Shown here: positions 1-7,100 of the stretch, in pieces
Layout of the letters: each line of letters starts with the position of its first letter
Position numbering within the stretch: position 1 is the stretch's first letter
Assembly (NCBI GenBank): GCA_009783775.1
Contig: WRCT01000001.1
Span: forward strand, 1 to 48,567
Direction of reading: 5' to 3'
Length of the DNA: 48,567 nt
DNA from: Clostridiales bacterium
GTDB lineage: Bacteria; Bacillota; Clostridia; Christensenellales; CAG-138
Program-made: the position numbers and the translations under genes
The notes under the pieces: model-generated
The model's input: the letters and a program-made list of their open reading frames with translations, nothing else
What the model was told of the DNA's origin: nothing
The model's database searches: none

Positions 1-95
1 CCTCCCCTCCAAGACTATGGCGGAGGGGGAAAAAATATAAATTGGGTTTTTTTTTCTGTTGTTTGTTTGTGGGTTGGGGGGGGGGGGGGGGGGGG
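1..95. other. Low-complexity contig edge with 20-base G run
   Basis: The first 95 bases contain an A run, a T run, GT-rich sequence and finally 20 consecutive G (positions 76-95). Nothing here looks coding. A long G homopolymer at a contig end is typical of a sequencing or assembly artefact, so this stretch should not be interpreted biologically. Confidence 0.6.
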
Positions 96-121
96 AACAA
101 GTTGCGCCTTGATCAATTGCA

Positions 122-153
122 AAAATCCCCCGACATACATCGGAGGATTTTTT
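122..153 (-). terminator. Rho-independent terminator after the deoxyribosyltransferase-like gene
   Basis: On the minus strand a stem CCTCCGA / TCGGGGG with a short loop is preceded by A-rich sequence and followed by a T run. It lies about 15 bases past the stop codon of the leftward gene. The plus strand also ends in T's, so it could work both ways. Confidence 0.7.
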
Positions 154-168
154 GTTGCCGCAGTTTTG

Positions 169-771
169 CTAAAGGGTCTCTATTATTGCAATCACTTCCG
201 TGATGGTTGAACAAACCTGATTGTCCGCCAGCCCGCCCACAAAGTTGTTTAAGCGGAAGGTTTCGTTGTAGTAGTTGCGCACATCGCTTTTGTAGAGGAT
301 CATTCGCTTTTGCAGGCCGTAGGCCAGGCCGATCTCCGCAGCCGTGCCCGAATCAATTTCTATGCCGTTGCAGTTGGCAAGCAGCACATCACATTCTTTG
401 ATGGCTTTTAAGTCCATATAGAAACAGGCGGCCTTCACCAGGTTGCTGCTGTCCTTGGTGATCACCACTTCCTGCGGCAAAAACGTGGTGTAACCCAGCG
501 CGCGCAGGGCGTCGGAATTGATTTGGTTGGTGTAGCGGTCGCCCTCATTAAACAGCGGCCCCGCCATATAGACTTTGCGTTTGCCCGCGCTGTAGGGTTG
601 CATATACTTATCCAGCGCCTCGATGGTTTGCGCGTCCTCGATCGCCCGCATTTCGGGGTCGTAAGCAATCGCCTTTTCTCCGTACTTCTCCACAAAGACA
701 GGATAACAGCAGCCGTCCTTGGAATAAACGGCAAAAATCTCGTCCCCTTCGTTTCCCAAATAGTATTTCAT
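169..771 (-). CDS. Nucleoside 2-deoxyribosyltransferase-like protein
   Basis: A 200-residue protein. The C-terminal two thirds match the nucleoside 2-deoxyribosyltransferase fold: KVYMAGPLF near residue 67 begins the Rossmann-like domain, and DVLLANCNG followed by IDSGTAAEIGLAYG matches the glycine-rich active-site region that holds the catalytic Glu. The first 65 residues form a small extra domain I do not recognise. Family members exchange or hydrolyse N-glycosidic bonds of deoxynucleosides; the substrate cannot be told here. The ATG at 771 is chosen because AAAGGAG lies 8 bases upstream; the longer frame to 828 has no such site. It sits 60 bases after thiT with no terminator between them, so it is probably co-transcribed under the TPP riboswitch. 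Confidence 0.8.
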   Translation of the reverse strand: MKYYLGNEGDEIFAVYSKDGCCYPVFVEKYGEKAIAYDPEMRAIEDAQTIEALDKYMQPYSAGKRKVYMAGPLFNEGDRYTNQINSDALRALGYTTFLPQEVVITKDSSNLVKAACFYMDLKAIKECDVLLANCNGIEIDSGTAAEIGLAYGLQKRMILYKSDVRNYYNETFRLNNFVGGLADNQVCSTITEVIAIIETL

Positions 772-831
772 GTGCGCGCTCCTTTCGGTATTTGCACTCA
801 TTATAACGTGGGATTTTCCCTGGGTCAATCG

Positions 832-1467
832 TTACCGCAGGACGCGGTCAAAGACCCGTGCGGCAGGAAAGGAGAGCACCAGGCAGAGCAGGATCTCCGC
901 ACCCATGTAGCTGCCGTTGTAGAGGAAGGCGTACCACCAGGGGCTCATGCTCTCCGGCGCGAAGGTCGCAAAGAACACCGCGCCCGAGAGAAAGTGGAAG
1001 AAAAAGCGTCCGACGCCGCCGAAAAGGACGCCCAGTTGCAGGTTCTTGACTGAGCCTGCCAGGCCGAGCGCGGCAAAGGCGAGCGGATAGTCCAGCAGGA
1101 TTTGCAGGGGGTGGTAGATCTCGGGCTTTTGAATGAATTGCAGCAGGCCGTAGGCCAGGCCGCAGAGCAGGCCATTGCGCAAGCCGAAACGGTTGGCATA
1201 CAAAAAGATGGGCAGCATGGAGGCCAGCGTGATACTACCGCCCATCGGCATGGAAAAGAGCTTGATATAGGACAGCACAAAGGCCAGCGCCATGCACATC
1301 GCGCCGTAGAGAAGGGTGCGCAGGTCTTTTTTCCTTTCGGGCTGCTCCTGTTTTTTCAGCCAAACCAACAGCACAACCAGCGCGACAGCGACCAAGGCCG
1401 CGCCGCCGACCCACAGCCAGTCGGTCAGGGTCATCTTGGCCAGCTTGGACCAGAGTGTGAATTTCAT
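832..1467 (-). CDS. thiT: ThiT, substrate-binding subunit of an ECF thiamine transporter
   Basis: A 211-residue membrane protein. A first membrane segment (about 20-40) is followed by a basic stretch and the compact S-component core from about residue 50 on, including the SYIKLFSMPMGG and ASMLPIFLYANRFG regions and later Trp/Tyr-rich loops typical of ThiT (YuaJ). It binds thiamine and works with an energising EcfA-EcfA'-EcfT module encoded elsewhere. The extra N-terminal membrane segment is longer than in a minimal ThiT. The start is supported by GGGAGG 6 bases before the ATG. A TPP riboswitch with a terminator lies directly upstream, which independently supports a thiamine role. Confidence 0.93.
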   Translation of the reverse strand: MKFTLWSKLAKMTLTDWLWVGGAALVAVALVVLLVWLKKQEQPERKKDLRTLLYGAMCMALAFVLSYIKLFSMPMGGSITLASMLPIFLYANRFGLRNGLLCGLAYGLLQFIQKPEIYHPLQILLDYPLAFAALGLAGSVKNLQLGVLFGGVGRFFFHFLSGAVFFATFAPESMSPWWYAFLYNGSYMGAEILLCLVLSFPAARVFDRVLR

Positions 1468-1528
1468 TTCATTCCTCCCAAATTAGATTCTTCGCTTCGC
1501 TCAGAATGACAGGCAAAGCACGCCCAAA

Positions 1529-1553
1529 TAAAAAAGCAGCCTCTTCGCGCTGC
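1529..1553 (-). terminator. Riboswitch expression-platform terminator
   Basis: On the minus strand the stem GCAGC / GCTGC (loop GCGAAGAG) is followed by TTTTTTATTT. It lies between the TPP aptamer and thiT, as expected for attenuation: TPP bound, terminator formed, transport gene off. Confidence 0.8.
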
Positions 1554-1573
1554 ATATAAAAGCCTCTTATAAC

Positions 1574-1670
1574 CGCTTTCCTACGCTGGCATTACCCAAC
1601 AGGTTCCAAGGGTGCTTCTCAGTCTTGTGCCAACCACAGAAGATGGAGTTGGCAACGCGACGCCCCCGCG
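1574..1670 (-). ncRNA. TPP riboswitch (THI box)
   Basis: Read on the minus strand, the conserved pieces occur in the right order: an opening G-rich strand near 1660-1670, CTGAGA at about 1617-1622, ACCCTTGGAACCTG at about 1600-1613, and TAATGCCAGCGTAGGAAAG at about 1577-1595. Between the opening strand and CTGAGA is an enlarged P3 arm (GTTGCCAAC pairing with GTTGGCAC). These are hallmarks of the thiamine pyrophosphate aptamer. The downstream terminator and thiT make a complete regulatory unit. Confidence 0.95.
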
Positions 1671-1677
1671 CAGGAAT

Positions 1678-1706
1678 ACTGTATCATGATTTGGGCGTGG
1701 AGTCAA
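1678..1706 (-). promoter_or_regulatory. Sigma-A-type promoter of the riboswitch-thiT unit
   Basis: Minus strand: TTGACT at 1706-1701, a 17-base spacer, TACAGT at 1683-1678. The predicted start near 1671 falls exactly at the beginning of the TPP aptamer. Confidence 0.75.
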
Positions 1707-1723
1707 CCGTTCACGCGGGATTG

Positions 1724-2329
1724 TTAAGAAAAAGAAAATCGCTCCAGTTTTTTTTTGGCGCGCTGGATCGCATTGTCCACGGATTTGGGCGGGCGGGACA
1801 GCAGCTCGGCAATGGAGGGGTAGGAATGGCCCTGCAAATAGAGGGAAAAGGCCTGCTTTTCCAGCGCGGACAGGTGCTGGCTGACATAACGCGCCGCCGC
1901 CTCATAGCTCTCCTTGCCGATCAGCAGTTCCTCGGGGTCGCAGACCCGCACATTGGCGAGCAGGTCCAACAGCGTGCGCTCGTTGTCCTGCTCGAAAACG
2001 GGCTGATTGAGGGATACATAGGTGTTCAATGGCGCGTGCTTTTTGCGGGTCGCGCTCTTGATCGCGGTCAGGATCTGGCGCGTGATACACAGGTCCGCGA
2101 AACTGTGAAAGCTGGCCGCCTTGTCCTTATCATACTCGCACACGGCCTTGTACAGTCCGATCATGCCCTCCTGCATGAGATCCTCATGATCCGCGCCGAC
2201 CAAAAAATAGGTCCGCGCGCGCGCGCGCACCACGGGCTTGTAACGCTCGTACAACGCCCGCTCGGCGTCCTCGTCGCCTTGGCGTAACTGTTCAATTAAG
2301 GTTTCATCATGTAGATTTTCCATCATCAC
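1724..2329 (-). CDS. sigH: RNA polymerase sporulation sigma factor SigH
   Basis: About 200 residues. Region 2 is clear: YKPVVRARARTYF and GADHEDLMQEGMIGLYKAV (about 45-64), then SFHSFADLCITRQILTAI, the sigma-H hallmark, and YVSLNQP. Region 4 (about 155-200) holds the helix-turn-helix HSYPSIAELLSRPPKSVDNAI. SigH switches on early stationary-phase and sporulation genes, including spo0A, in Firmicutes. It follows rlmB by about ten bases in the conserved mrnC-rlmB-sigH order. The start is uncertain: GTG at 2329 and two ATGs directly after it are all possible and none has a strong Shine-Dalgarno sequence. The leader is made of heptamer-like ATTCGTA/ATGCGTA units that overlap the end of rlmB. Confidence 0.93.
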   Translation of the reverse strand: MMMENLHDETLIEQLRQGDEDAERALYERYKPVVRARARTYFLVGADHEDLMQEGMIGLYKAVCEYDKDKAASFHSFADLCITRQILTAIKSATRKKHAPLNTYVSLNQPVFEQDNERTLLDLLANVRVCDPEELLIGKESYEAAARYVSQHLSALEKQAFSLYLQGHSYPSIAELLSRPPKSVDNAIQRAKKKLERFSFS

Positions 2330-2339
2330 AGATTACGCA

Positions 2340-3311
2340 TTACGAATTGTCCTGCCGTCTTTTTTCGAATAGCAGCACCGCCGCGGCCACGCCCGCGTTG
2401 AGCGAGCCGATGTGCCCTTCCATGGGAATGGACACGAGAAAGTCGCAGTTGTCCTTAACCAGCTTGGAGAGCCCCGCGCCCTCGCCGCCGATGACCAGCG
2501 CCAACGGCCCGTTTAGGCCCTGCTCGTACATGGGTCGGCCCGCCATATCCGCGCCCGCGATCCACAGGCCCGCGCGTTTGAGTTCGATGATCGCGGCGGA
2601 GACGTTCACGACCCGCGCGACCTTGACGTGTTCCGTCGCGCCCGCGCTGGCTTTGACGGCGGCGGCGGTGACCTGTGCGCTCCGGCGTTTGCCGATGACC
2701 ACCCCGTGCACCCCCGCGCAGTCCGCGCTGCGGATAATCGAGCCCAGGTTGTGCGGGTCCTCGATTCCGTCCAGTACCACCACAAAAGGCGCCTGCCCCC
2801 GCTCTTTGGCGACGGCCAAAATGTCCGCCACATCGCAATAGGACACGCCGGCGGCGTAGGCTACGATGCCCTGGTGGTTGGCGGGCTTGCCGCCGTGGCC
2901 GAAGGGCAGGGTCAGCTCGTCTAATTTGCGCCGGTCGACCTCGCGGATTACCAGCTTGCTGTCACGCGCCAGGGAGACGATCTCACGCAGGGAGCCGTCC
3001 GGATCGGTCTGGACCAGAATCCGGTCAATGCTGCGGCCCGCGCGCACCGCCTCGCGCACCGCGTTGCGCCCGATGATCAGGAAGGGCAGCTCGTCCGCCC
3101 GCGTCTCGGGCGGCGGGGTCGGTTCGGGCGGCGGCACGGCCTCCCTCTTTGGTTTGCCGTAGCCTTCCCGCTTGCCATAGGTCTCGCGCGGACCGGCGGA
3201 TTCCCGTCGCTGCTCGTATTTTCCCCGCTGCGACTGCGGCTTGTTCTCTTTCCCCTTGTATGGGGGCTTGCTCTCTTTCCCCTTGTATGGGGGCTTTTTG
3301 CTGTATGCCAT
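2340..3311 (-). CDS. rlmB: 23S rRNA (guanosine-2'-O-)-methyltransferase RlmB
   Basis: A 323-residue SpoU-class (SPOUT, trefoil-knot) methyltransferase. After a substrate-binding domain (about 75-160) come the family motifs: DGIEDPHNLGSIIRSADCAG (motif 1), IGGEGAGLS (motif 2) and IPMEGHIGSLNAGVAAAVLL (motif 3). The family methylates G2251 of 23S rRNA (E. coli numbering) using S-adenosylmethionine. The first 75 residues are an unusual basic, low-complexity tail that starts with two copies of KPPYKGKE, visible as a 24-base direct repeat in the DNA. A core enzyme is about 245 residues, so this tail is extra. It is separated from mrnC by palindromic repeats. Confidence 0.93.
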   Translation of the reverse strand: MAYSKKPPYKGKESKPPYKGKENKPQSQRGKYEQRRESAGPRETYGKREGYGKPKREAVPPPEPTPPPETRADELPFLIIGRNAVREAVRAGRSIDRILVQTDPDGSLREIVSLARDSKLVIREVDRRKLDELTLPFGHGGKPANHQGIVAYAAGVSYCDVADILAVAKERGQAPFVVVLDGIEDPHNLGSIIRSADCAGVHGVVIGKRRSAQVTAAAVKASAGATEHVKVARVVNVSAAIIELKRAGLWIAGADMAGRPMYEQGLNGPLALVIGGEGAGLSKLVKDNCDFLVSIPMEGHIGSLNAGVAAAVLLFEKRRQDNS

Positions 3312-3340
3312 AACTAACTCCTTATCTATAGCGTCATTGC

Positions 3341-3426
3341 GGGTCTTACCGTCATTGCGGGTTTGACCCGCAATCTCCCGTGTTTTTGCGAAGAACGAGA
3401 TTGCGGCTCGGCGGCCGCAATGACGG
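3341..3426. repeat. Cluster of GTCATTGCGG-type palindromic repeats
   Basis: Three units of the family GTCATTGCGG...CCGCAATCTC fill the mrnC-rlmB gap: a partial one at about 3341-3350, a full one at 3351-3379, and an inverted one at 3403-3426. Related units occur at 11911, 11948, 12430, 22846, 22889 and 35912. Confidence 0.8.
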
Positions 3427-3843
3427 TTAGGTGGGTAACGCCTTGCCCATCAGCTCGTCCAGCCGCGCGTCCGCGCCGGAAAGATACAAATGCCCCAGCA
3501 GGGCCTCCAAGCCAGTGGCGATACGGTACTCCGTCACGCTGGCGTTTTTCGGCACGGTGCCGCCGTGCGCGTTGCGCCCGCGCTTGAATACGGCCAGCTC
3601 TTCCTGTGTCAGCAGCGGTTCGAGCCGAAAATACGCCTCCGCCTGCCCATGCGCGCAGACCAGTTTTGCGGCCTCCAGGTGCAGCGCGTGCACGTCCGCG
3701 TCCCGCTCGTGCAACAGTTTGGTGCGCACAAAAAGATCATAGACCGTGTCGCCGACATAGGCCAATGTCAGCACCGACAGGGTTTGCGGCGCTTGCGGTT
3801 TTTCGATGTGCAGCGCGGTTGTAATGCGGTCGTGCGCATTCAT
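3427..3843 (-). CDS. mrnC: Mini-ribonuclease III (Mini-III)
   Basis: A 138-residue protein matching the Mini-III family, an RNase III catalytic domain without the double-stranded RNA-binding domain. The helix LTLAYVGDTVYDLFVRTKLL holds the acidic signature, and KRGRNAH and ASVTEYRIATGLEALLGHLYL give the second metal-binding Glu/Asp set. Mini-III matures 23S rRNA by trimming its termini. The start at 3843 overlaps the ridA stop as ATGA, pointing to translational coupling; the longer open frame to 4143 is only the ridA shadow. It lies directly upstream of rlmB and sigH, a recurrent Clostridia arrangement. Confidence 0.93.
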   Translation of the reverse strand: MNAHDRITTALHIEKPQAPQTLSVLTLAYVGDTVYDLFVRTKLLHERDADVHALHLEAAKLVCAHGQAEAYFRLEPLLTQEELAVFKRGRNAHGGTVPKNASVTEYRIATGLEALLGHLYLSGADARLDELMGKALPT

Positions 3844-4220
3844 ACCAGTGCGATCGCGTCGATCTCCACCAGCGCGTCCTTGGGCAGGCGGCAAACCTGC
3901 ACGCAGGCGCGGGCGGGATAGGGCGCGGGGAAATAGGTGGCGTAGACCGCGTTCACGGCGGCGAAGTCGTCCATGTCCTTGAGATAGACCGTGGTGCGCG
4001 TGACGTGTTCCGGACCCGCGCCGGAGGCGGCCAGAATGGCCATCACGTTCTTCAGGCATTGGTGCGCCTGAGCCGCGGCGTCCACGCCGACCAAAACCAT
4101 GGTCTCGGGATCCAAGGGTGTCTGGCCCGAGACGAAGAGCCATTCGCCGCTGCCACGCGTGCCTTGGCTGTACGGGCCAAGCGCCTGCGGCGCTTGGGAA
4201 GTCTTGATTTCGCTTTTCAT
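3840..4220 (-). CDS. ridA: RidA family enamine/imine deaminase
   Basis: A 126-residue YjgF/YER057c/UK114 protein. Diagnostic segments are LGPYSQGT near the N-terminus, LFVSGQTPLDPET, and the C-terminal PARACVQVCRLPKDALVEID, which contains the arginine that binds the substrate carboxylate and the catalytic-site glutamate. RidA hydrolyses reactive 2-aminoacrylate and related imines made by PLP enzymes. AAAGGATG lies just before the ATG, immediately past a heptamer-repeat element that fills the gap to the upstream ybaK-type gene. It overlaps mrnC by four bases. Confidence 0.93.
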   Translation of the reverse strand: MKSEIKTSQAPQALGPYSQGTRGSGEWLFVSGQTPLDPETMVLVGVDAAAQAHQCLKNVMAILAASGAGPEHVTRTTVYLKDMDDFAAVNAVYATYFPAPYPARACVQVCRLPKDALVEIDAIALV

Positions 4221-4233
4221 ACTACATCCTTTC

Positions 4234-4386
4234 GTAAGTAATAAGGAATGGGGAATAAGTAATAATGTATGTGAAAACAGCTCCGCTGTTTTTTCATTTT
4301 ATATACAGGCAACCCATCATTTGTGCGCCAGCACACCTCCATTATTACTTATTCCTTATTACTTATTCCTTATTATTTATTCCTTC
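4234..4386. repeat. Heptamer-bounded intergenic element (AATAAGT/ATTCCTT family), copy 1
   Basis: The right end (4341-4386) is a run of 7-base units ATTACTT and ATTCCTT; the left end (4234-4267) is the inverted counterpart. Between them are a hairpin AAAACAGC/GCTGTTTT (about 4273-4292) and the core TTGTGCGCCAGCACACC (from 4321). The element supplies the stop codon of the YbaK-type gene and ends just before the ridA Shine-Dalgarno. An inverted relative with the same core lies at 30725-30860. Confidence 0.85.
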
Positions 4387-4850
4387 AGTCGGCAGACGTC
4401 CACCCACCCCGCCACATTCTCAGCCAGGGATTCGAGTTCGGCGAGGGTCAGGCGCACGCAGCTGTTGCCGCTGCCGCAGGCGGGGTAGACACTGTCAAAG
4501 CGGGTCAGGGACTGGTCCAGCCAGACCGCAACCTCGGGCAAGATTGCAAAGGGGCAGACGCCGCCCACCGCGTGGCCGATGTGCTGTTCCACCTCAGGCG
4601 CCGAGAGCATGGTCGCCTTGCAGGCGAAGGTGTCGCGGAATTTCCGGTTGTCCACCCGCGCGTCTCCCGCTGCCACGACAAGGATTGGTTTGCCTCCGAC
4701 CCAAAAGGACAGGGACTTGGCAATGCGCGCGGGCGCAACGCCCAGCGCCTCCGCCGCCAACGCGACGGTCTGGGTAGGTTTTTCAAATTCAACAATTTGG
4801 GGCGCTACTTCCCGGGTCAGAAAGTAAGCGCGCACTTTGTCTATTGACAT
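4377..4850 (-). CDS. YbaK/EbsC-type aminoacyl-tRNA deacylase
   Basis: A 157-residue single-domain member of the YbaK/ProRS-editing (INS) superfamily, which hydrolyses mischarged aminoacyl-tRNA. Visible family features are AKSLSFWVGGKPILVVAAGD, with the conserved lysine that contacts the tRNA, then VGGVCPFA and the late glycine loop CGSGN. The subtype (Cys-tRNAPro or another substrate) cannot be assigned. The Shine-Dalgarno GGAGG lies 5 bases upstream and abuts a GTAGTTT heptamer end. The last codon and the stop (GAA TAA) lie inside the next heptamer element, so the C-terminus may have been trimmed or extended by insertion. Confidence 0.88.
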   Translation of the reverse strand: MSIDKVRAYFLTREVAPQIVEFEKPTQTVALAAEALGVAPARIAKSLSFWVGGKPILVVAAGDARVDNRKFRDTFACKATMLSAPEVEQHIGHAVGGVCPFAILPEVAVWLDQSLTRFDSVYPACGSGNSCVRLTLAELESLAENVAGWVDVCRLKE

Positions 4851-4856
4851 ATATCC

Positions 4857-4971
4857 TCCAAACTACAACCTACAATTGAGGAGACGGGCGCTTGGCGCCA
4901 CCCGTTTTTTATCATATCAAATGATAGAAAACTGTAGAGCAGTTTTTTCTTTCATTGTACATTGTACATTC
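4857..4971. repeat. Heptamer-bounded intergenic element (GTAGTTT / GTACATT ends)
   Basis: One end is made of GTAGTTT/GTAGGTT units plus CAATTG (4857-4880), the other of GTACATT units (4955-4971). Inside are two hairpins: ACGGGCG...CACCCGT (about 4883-4907) and AAAACTG...CAGTTTT (about 4928-4947), joined by TATCATTTGATA-like sequence. The same order occurs at 21254-21392. The last 17 or so codons of the THEP1-type gene run through it. Confidence 0.85.
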
Positions 4972-5408
4972 ACGATCTCCCCCAGCTCCCGAACCGCGTT
5001 CAAAAAGGGCGTGTCGCGGTCCTTTAAGGCGGCCAGCACGCGGTAGGGCCCTTGCAAGACTTCCAGCACGCGAGCTTGAAAGGCAAGGGCGTCGGATTCC
5101 AAAATGCCCAGCTCGTCCATCAGCACCAGCGCGCCCGACGGGATATCCGAAAGCAGGGCCAGACCCAGGCCGTCGAACACCTCGGGGTGGGGACGGGCCA
5201 GGCGTTTTTCCGTGGAGATCAGATCGCCGATTCGATTTGTCTCCCCCATTTGCCGCTCTTTGTCACCGGCGGCGTAGAGATAGATATGGCCGTCGTCCTC
5301 CTTGCGCGTGACAAAGCCGTAAACCGGCCCGCCAATCTCTCCGGCCAGCTTTTGGATATAGGTGCTTTTGCCGCTGCCGCTCGGGCCGCAGACGAGGATG
5401 GGTTTCAT
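4917..5408 (-). CDS. THEP1-type nucleoside-triphosphatase
   Basis: A 163-residue P-loop NTPase of the NTPase_1/THEP1 family. The Walker A motif GPSGSGKST is at residues 8-16, GFVTRKE follows, and the Walker B-like LVLMDELGILES lies near residue 95. Family members hydrolyse NTPs in vitro; their biological role is unclear. The final 17 or so residues (from IVNVQC to FSII) are encoded by the neighbouring intergenic element and are unlikely to be ancestral. No Shine-Dalgarno is visible; instead an extended -10 box ends 7 bases before the ATG, so the mRNA may be leaderless. Confidence 0.8.
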   Translation of the reverse strand: MKPILVCGPSGSGKSTYIQKLAGEIGGPVYGFVTRKEDDGHIYLYAAGDKERQMGETNRIGDLISTEKRLARPHPEVFDGLGLALLSDIPSGALVLMDELGILESDALAFQARVLEVLQGPYRVLAALKDRDTPFLNAVRELGEIVNVQCTMKEKTALQFSII

Positions 5409-5415
5409 GTCGGCA

Positions 5416-5424
5416 ATTATATCA
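5416..5424 (-). promoter_or_regulatory. Extended -10 element immediately before the THEP1-type gene
   Basis: Minus strand TGATATAAT (TG-n-TATAAT) ends 7 bases before the ATG. No good -35 is visible. The predicted start of transcription falls at or next to the start codon. Confidence 0.5.
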
Positions 5425-5430
5425 CAAATA

Positions 5431-5530
5431 ATTGCCAGACGCCAGATTCCAGTTGCCAGAAAAAAAGGGACGCATGAACGTCCCTTGATACTATATCCCG
5501 CGTGAGCGGTCCGGAATCCGGTGTCCGGAA
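5431..5530. repeat. Heptamer-bounded element with hairpin (CCAG / TCCGG ends)
   Basis: The left end is four 7-base units of the type TTGCCAG, ACGCCAG, ATTCCAG, TTGCCAG (5431-5459). The right end is GTCCGGA, ATCCGGT, GTCCGGA (5509-5530). Between them the 8-base stem AAGGGACG/CGTCCCTT (5465-5486) could terminate transcription. It begins 2 bases past the stop of the downstream foldase-like gene. Confidence 0.8.
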
Positions 5531-5531
5531 G

Positions 5532-6884
5532 CTATCTCCCGACCATTGCGTAATTCTCGGGGTAGTACACGACGACCTTTTGGGCCTCCTCCAGCCAGTC
5601 GCTTTGACGCTGGCCCCAGACGACGTCCTGACGCTCGAGCAGGGCGGCGGCCGTCGCCGCTTCCAGTACGTCTTTGAGCGGCACGGGGCCGGCGGGCAGG
5701 ATTTCAATGAGCTTGACGATGTAGAAGGTGCCTTCGATTTCGATGATATCGGAGAAGGCGCCCGCCTCCAGTTCCGCCGCCGCGCTCCACACCGCCTCCG
5801 GCACGGAGGGGTCGGTCTCGGTCAGGTAGAGATAGCGAATGTCTTTTGCCTCGTCCTTGTTGTACTTACCCATAATCGCGTCAAAGTCCGCGCCTTCCTC
5901 GGCCAGCTCCGCCGCGGCCGCGTCGGCCTTGGCTTTGGGGCCTTCGGCGAAGGTCTCATACAGCGCGTCCGTGTCAGCCTTGAGCTGCGCGTACTCGTCG
6001 CGAATCTCCTTGAGACGATCCGCGTCCGCGCCGCCCGCGAGCATGAGCTTGCCGTATTCGGCCTCCAGCTTGGCCATCGTTTCCTTGCCCGTGGTATAGG
6101 ACTCGTCGACCTCTTCCTCGGACGCAATGGTGATCAGCGCGATTTTGGCGAAACCCTCGGGCACGGTCAGCGCGGGCAGGGTGGAAAAGCCTTGCTCGAA
6201 CTGCTGCATATAGGCCTTAAAGTCAACGGGCGCTTCGGCGAAAGCCTCCTCATGCGCTTTGAGCTCGCCCTCGTACCAGGCCTTGACGTCCTCGTCGGAG
6301 ACGGTCACGTCCAGGGCGACCTTGCCCTGCACCGCCTCGGTGAGCACCTGGTTGATCATGTCCTTTTTATAGTCTTCCAGATACTTGTCCAATGACATCT
6401 CGTCACCGTAATATCCCTTGATCTCCTCGTCGATCAAGGCCAGCGCGGCCTCTTCCAGCTCGGCGGGGTCGGTTGTTTCCTCGCCGACCAGGGTCATGTA
6501 ATAGTCGATGATATCCTGCCGCTCGCCGGCGATGATATCGTCGATCTCAGCCAGCTGCACGTTGGTGAGGGTCACGCCCATTTCCTCCGCCTTCCAGAGA
6601 ATGGCGTAGTTGGCGAGCATTTGGTCGAGCGCCATCTGCACATACTCCGCGATCTCCGCCTCGTCGGTGGGCGCGGGCATACCGTACTGCTGCATATAGC
6701 CGATGAACCCGTTATAGGCCGCTTCCAGCTCGCCGACCGTGGCGACAAGGTCGCCCAGCTTAAACGCGGGCGCGTCGGGATCTAATTTGGGTTTGTCCGC
6801 GTCCTTGTTCTTGTTGCAGGCCAGCAGGCCAACGACCAATACGGCCGCCAGGCAGAGAATGCAAATTTGCTTAAAAGTCTTCAT
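5532..6884 (-). CDS. PrsA/SurA-like lipoprotein foldase (peptidyl-prolyl isomerase family)
   Basis: A 450-residue lipoprotein. The signal sequence MKTFKQICILCLAAVLVV ends in the lipobox GLLAC (Cys near residue 23), to be lipidated by Lgt (encoded at 17.8-18.6 kb). A SurA-N-like helical domain (about 45-210) is followed by a long acidic, coiled-coil-prone stretch and a degenerate parvulin-like segment (about 320-410, FDAIMGKYNKDEAKD, then EAVWSAAAELEAGAFSDIIE and FYIVKL). The latter resembles the PPIC_PPIASE core pattern, but catalytic competence is not evident. It likely folds secreted proteins at the outer membrane face. The start at 6884 has AAAGGAAAAC upstream. It follows mfd, as in many Clostridia, with a MITE-like element between. 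Confidence 0.85.
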   Translation of the reverse strand: MKTFKQICILCLAAVLVVGLLACNKNKDADKPKLDPDAPAFKLGDLVATVGELEAAYNGFIGYMQQYGMPAPTDEAEIAEYVQMALDQMLANYAILWKAEEMGVTLTNVQLAEIDDIIAGERQDIIDYYMTLVGEETTDPAELEEAALALIDEEIKGYYGDEMSLDKYLEDYKKDMINQVLTEAVQGKVALDVTVSDEDVKAWYEGELKAHEEAFAEAPVDFKAYMQQFEQGFSTLPALTVPEGFAKIALITIASEEEVDESYTTGKETMAKLEAEYGKLMLAGGADADRLKEIRDEYAQLKADTDALYETFAEGPKAKADAAAAELAEEGADFDAIMGKYNKDEAKDIRYLYLTETDPSVPEAVWSAAAELEAGAFSDIIEIEGTFYIVKLIEILPAGPVPLKDVLEAATAAALLERQDVVWGQRQSDWLEEAQKVVVYYPENYAMVGR

Positions 6885-6924
6885 GTTTTGTTTTCCTTTC
6901 GGGCGCACAGTTTAGGCGCACATT

Positions 6925-7083
6925 GCGGGTCTCCCTTTAAAAGCGTTAGGAGATTGGTGAGGATTTTTTGTCGCAGGCGCGGAGCAGGCGTGATACGTAG
7001 CAGGCGGCCTACGTTGAACGACGGCGACAATGTCGGCGGCAAAAAAGACCGCCAAGGTGCAACGCTTTTAAAGGGAAACCCGC
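6925..7083. repeat. MITE-like palindromic element, copy 1
   Basis: Terminal inverted repeat GCGGGT..CCCTTTAAAAGCGTT / AACGCTTTTAAAGGG..ACCCGC around a conserved core (AGGAGATTGGTGAGGATT, then GATACGTAGCAGGCGGCC, then GTTGAACGACGGCGACAA). Copy 2 at 11130-11292 is inverted and shares this core. The pair brackets pth-mfd. There is no open reading frame inside. Confidence 0.88.
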
Positions 7084-7100
7084 ATAAGACACCAATTACA

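Noticed and set aside
1486..1512. GATTCTTCGCTTCGCTCAGA-like short repeat before thiT
   Set aside because: It resembles dispersed repeats I remember from other genomes, but only a partial second copy is in this window, so I cannot support it as a repeat here.
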